A model generated the notes under the pieces. The model ran no database searches, was not told the origin of the DNA, and was given only the letters and a program-made list of their open reading frames with translations. Of a stretch of DNA of 64,000 bases, positions 55,401-61,530 are shown one piece after another. A program made the position numbers and the translations under genes. This stretch comes from Thermanaeromonas toyohensis ToBE (lineage in GTDB: Bacteria > Bacillota > DSM-521 > Neomoorellales > Neomoorellaceae), in contig NZ_LT838272.1 of NCBI RefSeq assembly GCF_900176005.1, forward strand, positions 763,587 through 827,586. The letters are read 5' to 3'. Each line of letters starts with the position of its first letter. Within the stretch, counting starts at the first letter, position 1.

Positions 55401-57503
55401 ATGGGACTGTTGGGGAATTTTTATGACCCCTCCTCAGTAGCCGTTATCGGAGCATCGAAAACACCGGGCAAAGTAGGCCATTCCCTGGTAAAAAACCTTT
55501 TAAATTCGGGTTATCCAGGCCGTATATATCCCGTAAATCCTAAGGAAAAGGAAATTGAAGGACTGAAAGCCTATCCTTCTGTCCTGGATATCCCCGAAAA
55601 AGTAGAGATGGCCATCGTGGCTATTCCGGCGGCAGGGGTGCCGGCAGTGGCCGAGGAGTGCGGAAAGAAGGGTGTAGAAAACCTCATCGTAGTAAGTGCT
55701 GGCTTTAAAGAAACTGGTAAGGAGGGATTAGACCTAGAAAAAAGATTAATACATACTTGTAAGCATTATGGCATACGCCTTTTAGGCCCTAATTGCGTAG
55801 GCATGATGGATACCCACACTCCCATTAATGCCTCTTTTACTAAGAATTTTCCCCTGAAAGGGGATATAGCTTTTTTATCTCAGAGTGGGGCCACCCTTAT
55901 AGCCATTCTAGATTGGAGTTTGTCGGCCGGTATTGGGTTTAGTAAGATGGTAAGCTTGGGGAACAAAGCCCTCCTTTCTGAGATTGATTTTATTGCCGAG
56001 GCGGCTGAAGATCCCTATACCCGGGTCATCGCTTGTTATTTGGAGGATGTAGTGGACGGTGAACGCTTTCTAAAGGTAGTCCGTGAGGCCACGCGTAAAA
56101 AGCCTGTTATTATTTTAAAATCAGGGACTAGCCAGGCTGGTGCACGAGCTGCTTCTTCTCATACAGGTGCCCTTGCCGGAAGCGATTTAGCTTACGAGAT
56201 CGCCTTCCGGCAATGCGGAGTCATCCGGGCTCGTACCATGACCGAACTTTTTGACCTGGCCATCACTTTTTCCCGGTGTCCGCTCCCTGCTGGAAAGCGA
56301 GTGGCCATCGTTACCAATGCCGGGGGGCCGGGGATTGTAGCTACAGATGCAGTGGAAGCTAAAGCTTTACATATGGCAAGGTTTACCAAAGAGACTATTG
56401 AAGAATTACGGGCTGGACTTCCCGTTGAGGCAGCTTTGTATAATCCTGTAGATGTGTTAGGGGATGCCAGGGGCTCGCGGTACCGGTTAGCCTTAGAAAA
56501 GATTTTGGCGGACCCCAACGTAGATAGTATAGTGTTTATAATGTGTGCTACGGCCATGGCAGAACCCATTGAAACAGCCCAGGCGGTTATCGAACTGCAT
56601 AAGCAATATCCCCAAAAGCCGGTGCTAGGGGTTTTTTTAGGAGGAGAATCCTTGGCTGAAGGAGCTCGGCTTTTAACCGAGGCGGGGATACCCTGCTTTA
56701 CTTTTCCAGAGCCGGCTATTGAAGCATTAAGAGGGTTATCCACTTATAGAGAGTACCGGGAGATGCCTAAAGAAGATCTCGATTTAAATTACCCTAACTT
56801 GGACAAGAAAACGGTCAAGGCCATTTTTTACGACGTGTTACGGGATAAACGTTTGGTATTATTAGGTAGTGAAGCGGCCGCAGTGGCCCAGGCTTATGGC
56901 ATTTCTGTAGCTCCCATATACCTAGCTACTAGCCCTGAGGAAGCAGTGGAAATAGCTCAAAAAATAGGTTATCCGGTAGTCCTTAAGGTGGCTTCTCCCA
57001 AGATATTACATAAGACTGATCTAGGTGGCGTCAGGGTGGGGTTGGATTTACCGGAAAAGGTTCACAAGGCCTTTATTGAAATAATGGAGAATGTCTACCG
57101 GTTACTACCTCAAGCGGAAATCTATGGTGTTGAAGTCCAGAAGATGATGCCTAAAGGGATAGAAATGATCATTGGCATGACCCGAGACGTGCAGTTTGGG
57201 CCTTTAATCGCCTGCGGTCTGGGAGGTATTTACGTTAACCTTATCAAGGATGTTTCCTTCCGCCTTGCCCATGGTCTAACCTATAAGGAAATAGAAGCTA
57301 TGCTGGCAGAAACCAAAGCTTATACCTTGCTCCGCGGTTATCGGGGAAGCCCGCCGGCTGATATACCTGCATTGATCGAAGCTATCGGGCGGACCGCTCG
57401 CTTATGTTTAGATTTTCCTGAGATAGTCGAACTAGATATTAATCCGGTATTTGTATACCCTGAAGGGTTAAGCGCTCTGGATATTAAAATAACTATATCG
57501 TGA
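55401..57503 (+). CDS. ADP-forming acetyl-CoA synthetase, fused alpha-beta
   Basis: Makes ATP, acetate (or another acid) and CoA from the acyl-CoA thioester, ADP and Pi. The 700-aa chain joins the CoA-binding and ligase alpha domains (SVAVIGASKTPGKVG at the start) to an ATP-grasp beta domain (GYPVVLKVASPKILHKTD near residue 530). The catalytic histidine is in SSHTGALAG at about residue 254. This archaeal-style enzyme is an alternative to acetate kinase for substrate-level phosphorylation. ATG 55401 follows AAGGAGAGATAAGG. The DRTGG protein starts 12 bp after its stop. Confidence 0.92.
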   Translation: MGLLGNFYDPSSVAVIGASKTPGKVGHSLVKNLLNSGYPGRIYPVNPKEKEIEGLKAYPSVLDIPEKVEMAIVAIPAAGVPAVAEECGKKGVENLIVVSAGFKETGKEGLDLEKRLIHTCKHYGIRLLGPNCVGMMDTHTPINASFTKNFPLKGDIAFLSQSGATLIAILDWSLSAGIGFSKMVSLGNKALLSEIDFIAEAAEDPYTRVIACYLEDVVDGERFLKVVREATRKKPVIILKSGTSQAGARAASSHTGALAGSDLAYEIAFRQCGVIRARTMTELFDLAITFSRCPLPAGKRVAIVTNAGGPGIVATDAVEAKALHMARFTKETIEELRAGLPVEAALYNPVDVLGDARGSRYRLALEKILADPNVDSIVFIMCATAMAEPIETAQAVIELHKQYPQKPVLGVFLGGESLAEGARLLTEAGIPCFTFPEPAIEALRGLSTYREYREMPKEDLDLNYPNLDKKTVKAIFYDVLRDKRLVLLGSEAAAVAQAYGISVAPIYLATSPEEAVEIAQKIGYPVVLKVASPKILHKTDLGGVRVGLDLPEKVHKAFIEIMENVYRLLPQAEIYGVEVQKMMPKGIEMIIGMTRDVQFGPLIACGLGGIYVNLIKDVSFRLAHGLTYKEIEAMLAETKAYTLLRGYRGSPPADIPALIEAIGRTARLCLDFPEIVELDINPVFVYPEGLSALDIKITIS

Positions 57504-57515
57504 GGTGACCAAGGC

Positions 57516-58565
57516 GTGAAAAGTTTATATATCATAGGAACCCCGGCCAGTGGTAAAACGGCCTTGGCCCTGGGGCTTGCGCAGAAACTCCAGAAGGAAG
57601 GCTTCAAGGTGGCCTATTTTAAGCCCATCGGGACTCCCTCCCGGGGTGGGGAACAATCTGATGAGGATGCTGTTTTGATGCGGGAAGTTTTAGGGATGGA
57701 AGTACCTTTAGAGGTAGTAGTCCCCTGTATGATCGGGCCTTCTTACCTTTCTGGTGAACGGTGTCCGGGAGCATTATCCCGGATCCGCCGTGCTTACCAT
57801 GAGATTACCCAAAACGTGGATGTACTTCTCATCGGCGGAGCCCTTTACCCCTATGCCTATACTTCTTGTGGCCTGGATGACATCGCCCTAGCTAAAGAAT
57901 GGGGTGCACTAGTTATATTAGTAGTGACCCTGGAAAGCGATTTTAGCTTGGATCAGACTCTTTTCTTTAACCGGAGTCTGAGCAGCGCCGGGTTAACCCT
58001 GTTAGGAAATATTTTTAACAATATCCCGCGTTCCCTCTTAGCTAAAGCTGAAGGTATTTATAGACCCATCCTAGAAGAAAATGGGTACCGCACCTTAGGG
58101 TTAATACCCCGCCGACCGGAGATAGCTTCTCCTACTGCTAAGGAATACTATGAAGCTTTGGGAGGAGAAATACTAGCTGGTAAAGATAATCTAGGTCGGC
58201 TGGTAGAGGAAGTTATGGTAGGAGCCATGACGGCAGAAAGCGCCCTTACCTATTTCCGACGCTCAGCTGACAAGGCAGTGATCTTAGGGGGTGACCGAAC
58301 AGATGTAGCCCTGGCTGCCTTAGAAACGAGCACTTCAGTACTTATCCTGACTGGTGGCTTATACCCAGACTTGCGGGTCATTTCCCGGGCCCAGGAAAAG
58401 GGGGTTCCCTTAATCCTTGTTCAATATGATACCTATACTACAGTGGAAAAGGTTAGCCATTTATCTCGCCGTTTAAGGCCCGATGATACCGTTGGGATCC
58501 GGATAGCCCTAGAAAATGTAGAAAAGTACTGTCAATGGGAGACCATACTGGAAGCCTTACGATAA
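57516..58565 (+). CDS. P-loop/DRTGG domain protein (BioD-like plus Pta N-terminal-like)
   Basis: A 349-aa protein with an N-terminal BioD/cobyrinate-synthase-like P-loop domain (IIGTPASGKTALALGL, KPIGTPSRGG, LLIGG) and a C-terminal DRTGG domain (residues about 220-330). The same two modules form the N-terminal half of long phosphotransacetylases. The catalytic transferase domain is absent, so it is probably a sensor or regulator of the adjacent acetyl-CoA synthetase rather than an enzyme of its own. GTG start at 57516. Start 12 bp after the synthetase points to a functional pair. Confidence 0.85.
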   Translation: MKSLYIIGTPASGKTALALGLAQKLQKEGFKVAYFKPIGTPSRGGEQSDEDAVLMREVLGMEVPLEVVVPCMIGPSYLSGERCPGALSRIRRAYHEITQNVDVLLIGGALYPYAYTSCGLDDIALAKEWGALVILVVTLESDFSLDQTLFFNRSLSSAGLTLLGNIFNNIPRSLLAKAEGIYRPILEENGYRTLGLIPRRPEIASPTAKEYYEALGGEILAGKDNLGRLVEEVMVGAMTAESALTYFRRSADKAVILGGDRTDVALAALETSTSVLILTGGLYPDLRVISRAQEKGVPLILVQYDTYTTVEKVSHLSRRLRPDDTVGIRIALENVEKYCQWETILEALR

Positions 58566-58681
58566 AAAATTACAAGGGGTGAAAGCTCCGTGCGGCGCTC
58601 CCTGGCAAGTTCTGAAATTATATAGTATCTACGAAGATATTTTTCGCTACGACTGGGAGCAGAAGGGGAGTGGAAGTGGAG

Positions 58682-58843
58682 AAATACCATATCAGAAATT
58701 CCTAAGCGGCCGACGGGTTTAAGTACCCGGAAAGCTTCCTTAAGCACCCTGGCTTTGTCCGTAGCCAAGGGTAACATATCATTTCCGTTGGCCGTTACAA
58801 AAAACGAAAGTAAGAGCGAAGCCTTATGAGAGTAGAGGCGCAA
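58682..58843 (-). pseudogene. relic of a SAM-dependent methyltransferase (ArsM/UbiE-like)
   Basis: On the reverse strand, residues of an ORF starting at 58843 read DKARVLKEAFRVLKPVGRL then GISDMVF. This is the post-motif III segment of class I methyltransferases, closest by eye to arsenite methyltransferases (DK-x-EAFRVLKPGGRL-x-SD-V). The SAM-binding motif I and the rest of the domain are missing and the downstream part is unlike the family. It appears to be a decayed fragment about 40 residues long. Confidence 0.55.
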
Positions 58844-59120
58844 AATTAATTATTTCACGAAGCAGGAATAAATTATTGTACCTAGTATTTAAAAAACTGA
58901 GATTAAACACCAGGTAGTAGGAAATCAACTATGAAAAGGTTATACTAGAAGTCAAAATACACGAAAAGGCCGGTGAAAAAGGTAGGAAATTTGTCGAGAG
59001 AAGAGGCAAAAGAGGAGAAAATAGTTTTAGTTATATCAAAAAAATTAAATATAAGAAAAAGGCCCACGCCATAAGAGAGGAGCATTCCCAAATTTTTTTA
59101 GAATTATTGGGGGGCTGCTC
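58844..59120. other. AT-rich spacer before the sigma-54 activator, no gene seen
   Basis: This 277-bp stretch is clearly more AT-rich than its surroundings. It contains only short ORFs such as a 33-codon GTG frame at 58973-59074 without a ribosome site. Apart from the GGGGGG site before the next gene I could not support any gene or repeat. Confidence 0.5.
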
Positions 59121-60092
59121 ATGTCAGGCTCGAGCCTAAGAGCTCAATTTACTCTGGAAGATATTCGGGGGTCTTCGCCTGCCATCACCCATTTAAAAGA
59201 AATGGCCAAGCGCGTAGCCCAAACAGATTTCCCTGTTCTCCTTGAAGGGGAAAGTGGAACTGGCAAGGAGTTATTTGCCCATGCCATTCATAATTTGAGC
59301 CCCAGGGCACAAGGGCCATTTTTGACACTAAATTGTGCAGCTATCCCGGAGGCTTTAATGGAATCTGAGCTTTTTGGGTATGAAGCAGGTGCTTTTACTG
59401 GTGCTCGCAAAAGCGGTAAGCCGGGTAAGTTCGAACTCGCCCATGGCGGAACTGTGTTTTTAGATGAGATTAGCTGTTTGCCCCCGCCGCTACAGGCCAA
59501 GCTGTTACGCTTCCTGCAGTATGGCGATATAGAGAAAGTTGGCGGTATTTCCCGGACTAAAGTAGATGTAAGAGTTATCGCCGCCTCCAACAGGCCCCTA
59601 GAGGCCATGGTAGCCGAAGGGCTTTTCCGGGAAGACTTGTTCTATCGCCTGAATGTAGTTCGTTTAGCAATACCCCCCTTGCGAGAACGTGCCGAAGATA
59701 TACCCGCTATTGCAGCAGCCATAATGGAAAAACTTAATCGCAAGTATCCCCACCTGAAAAAACAAATTTCCCCGGAAACTATGGTCATGCTACAAAGCTA
59801 TGTTTGGCCCGGCAACGTCCGCGAGTTGGAAAATGTGTTACAGCGGCTTTTTGCTTTAGTAGAAGGAGAAACCATTTTGCCCCATCATCTGGCAGCTTTC
59901 TTGCCTGTGGGACCATGGGAAGTTACAGCCGACAGACCAAGCCTTAGTCAGCAATTGGCCATGATGGAACGTGATATGATCCAGCAGGCCTTACGGTCAA
60001 CAGGAGGGAATAAAGCCCGCGCAGCCAGGCTACTTGGTATGCCGCGGTCGAGCCTCTATGAAAAACTGAAGACCTATAAACTAGGCTACTGA
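59121..60092 (+). CDS. stand-alone sigma-54-dependent activator (bEBP)
   Basis: A 323-aa AAA+ activator that drives open-complex formation by sigma-54 polymerase. Walker A GESGTGKE is at residues 43-50 and the sigma-54 contact loop AGAFTGA near residue 91. Walker B follows as TVFLDE, with an R-finger region after it. A Fis-type HTH forms the C-terminus (KARAARLLGMPRSSLYEKL). Unlike NtrC-type proteins it has no receiver, PAS, GAF or V4R domain before the AAA+ module; only about 20 residues precede it. A -24/-12 promoter is just downstream, before hdrC, making that operon the likely target. Confidence 0.93.
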   Translation: MSGSSLRAQFTLEDIRGSSPAITHLKEMAKRVAQTDFPVLLEGESGTGKELFAHAIHNLSPRAQGPFLTLNCAAIPEALMESELFGYEAGAFTGARKSGKPGKFELAHGGTVFLDEISCLPPPLQAKLLRFLQYGDIEKVGGISRTKVDVRVIAASNRPLEAMVAEGLFREDLFYRLNVVRLAIPPLRERAEDIPAIAAAIMEKLNRKYPHLKKQISPETMVMLQSYVWPGNVRELENVLQRLFALVEGETILPHHLAAFLPVGPWEVTADRPSLSQQLAMMERDMIQQALRSTGGNKARAARLLGMPRSSLYEKLKTYKLGY

Positions 60093-60154
60093 AGTGTCGA
60101 GTTTTGGACATATTAGGTGTCGGCCGTCCGACGTTTCTAAACAGAAATTGGGTT

Positions 60155-60182
60155 AAAAAAGCCGCCAGTAGGGCGGTTTTTT
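60155..60182 (+). terminator. Rho-independent terminator after the activator gene
   Basis: An 11-bp stem with CCGCC/GGCGG core (60162-60166 with 60172-60176) flanked by A-run and T-run, loop AGTAG, ending in six T. It isolates the activator gene from hdrCBA. Confidence 0.85.
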
Positions 60183-60196
60183 AGTTACTTTTTTAC

Positions 60197-60212
60197 TGGC
60201 ACACATCTTGCT
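60197..60212 (+). promoter_or_regulatory. sigma-54 (-24/-12) promoter of hdrCBA
   Basis: TGGCAC (60197-60202), five bases, TTGCT (60208-60212), preceded by C and followed by A: a full match to YTGGCAC-N5-TTGCW with the correct GG-GC spacing. Transcription would begin about 60224, 12 bp before the hdrC ATG. The upstream activator binding site was not identified. Confidence 0.88.
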
Positions 60213-60235
60213 ATACCCAAATAATTGGGGGCGTT

Positions 60236-60769
60236 ATGGAAGCAGAATATGGGTTTTCTAAAATTGTAGAGTGCTTGGCGGGTAACGTTTCAGCAGCAAC
60301 CTGTCAGCAGTGCGGTGCTTGTTCCTCAGTATGCCCGCAGGTAGGTTATCCTGGCACTGTTCGCCAGGTGCTCCAGGCCGTAAACAGTGGGTTAAGGGCC
60401 TGGGTTTTAAACTCTGAGCTAGTACAGGCTTGCTCCGTTTGCGGCCGTTGTTCTGAGGTTTGCCCGGAAAATATTGAGGTAGCAGAAATTGTATATGCTC
60501 TAAAGCGGCTGAGCCTCGCCAGCCGGGCAGATCGAGCCTCTTTCTTCCAGGACTGCTTTGGTCAATTGGCCAGGTTGATGGTGGAGAAGACCGGTACCCA
60601 AAACCTTGAGGTCTTATTGCAAAAGGAGCCTATTGCTCTATTGGCGTTTGGTCCTTTGGCCCTTTCCATGGTGGAGGGGAAGGAGGTCAGGATTTCCTCC
60701 GAAAGGCAAGTCACGCTAGAAGAAGTACGGGTAATTTATCATGCCTCTATGGAGCTTGGTGAAAGGTGA
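60236..60769 (+). CDS. hdrC: heterodisulfide reductase-type subunit HdrC
   Basis: Small Fe-S electron carrier of 177 aa that links HdrA to HdrB. Two 4Fe-4S motifs are visible: C23/C26/C29/C33 (CQQCGACSSVCP) and C66/C69/C72/C76 (CSVCGRCSEVCP). The C-terminal extension of about 80 residues is hydrophobic in part. ATG 60236 is 24 bp after the -12 element, with TTGGGGGCG as ribosome site. The stop overlaps hdrB by 4 bp. Hosts without methanogenesis use HdrABC for flavin-based bifurcation with other partners. Confidence 0.9.
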   Translation: MEAEYGFSKIVECLAGNVSAATCQQCGACSSVCPQVGYPGTVRQVLQAVNSGLRAWVLNSELVQACSVCGRCSEVCPENIEVAEIVYALKRLSLASRADRASFFQDCFGQLARLMVEKTGTQNLEVLLQKEPIALLAFGPLALSMVEGKEVRISSERQVTLEEVRVIYHASMELGER

Positions 60770-61530
60770 ATACTTATGCTTACTACGCCGGATGCACTTT
60801 AAGTTCAATATTTCCCCACTACGATACTGCCAATCGTCTGGTGGCTGAAAACGTTGATTGCCAGTTAGCACCTTTGGAGGCATGGAACTGCTGTGGGGCT
60901 CTTTCCTTACCTACGGCTAACCACCTGCTTTCGTTAGCCTTACCCTTGCGCAACCTGGCCCTAGCAGAAGAAAAAGGCCTGGAGCTTTTAGTGGCTTGTG
61001 GTACCTGCCTGGCAGCTTTGCGCCGGAGCTATAACGCGTACCTGACCCGCAGGACATGGCAGTCAGCAATAAGCGAAGTTTTGGCTAGGGCCGGGCGTTC
61101 CTATACAGGTAAAGCCAAGGTCCACCATATTGTGGAAATGTTCACTGCCCCTTTGGCCATCGCCCGTTTCCGGCGGCAATCACGTAAGACTTTCTTTCGG
61201 GGTATGCGGTTAGCAGTTTATTACGGTTGCCAAGTAAGAGACGGGTCTCTGGAATCTCTGCTATTTATGGCAGGAGCAACAGTTTTACCCTTTGACCAAA
61301 AGAATCGCTGCTGCGGTAGTCATGCGGGTGCTACCGGGAGAAACCTTCAGGCCGCCTTTGACCTTTTTAAAGAAGCTTTAGCTCGCCAGGCCAGTCACTT
61401 GGTAGCGGTTTGCTCCCTATGTTATTTGACACTTACCGAAGCGTGGAATAGGTTTCCTGGGCCTAACTCCTTGCAAGTTTCTTATTTCAGTGAGATCTTA
61501 GCAGAAGCTCTTGGGGTAATGGTGTCATGA
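60766..61530 (+). CDS. hdrB: heterodisulfide reductase-type subunit HdrB
   Basis: Catalytic thiol/disulfide subunit of 254 aa. It has both CCG domains: the first with C10, C42-C43 and C78-x2-C81, following CX31CCX34CXXC; the second with YYGCQ, NRCCGSH and CSLC. These bind the unusual noncubane clusters that split the heterodisulfide in methanogens. In acetogens the substrate is unknown. GTG start 60766 inside the hdrC stop; ATGA overlap with hdrA. Confidence 0.9.
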   Translation: MNTYAYYAGCTLSSIFPHYDTANRLVAENVDCQLAPLEAWNCCGALSLPTANHLLSLALPLRNLALAEEKGLELLVACGTCLAALRRSYNAYLTRRTWQSAISEVLARAGRSYTGKAKVHHIVEMFTAPLAIARFRRQSRKTFFRGMRLAVYYGCQVRDGSLESLLFMAGATVLPFDQKNRCCGSHAGATGRNLQAAFDLFKEALARQASHLVAVCSLCYLTLTEAWNRFPGPNSLQVSYFSEILAEALGVMVS

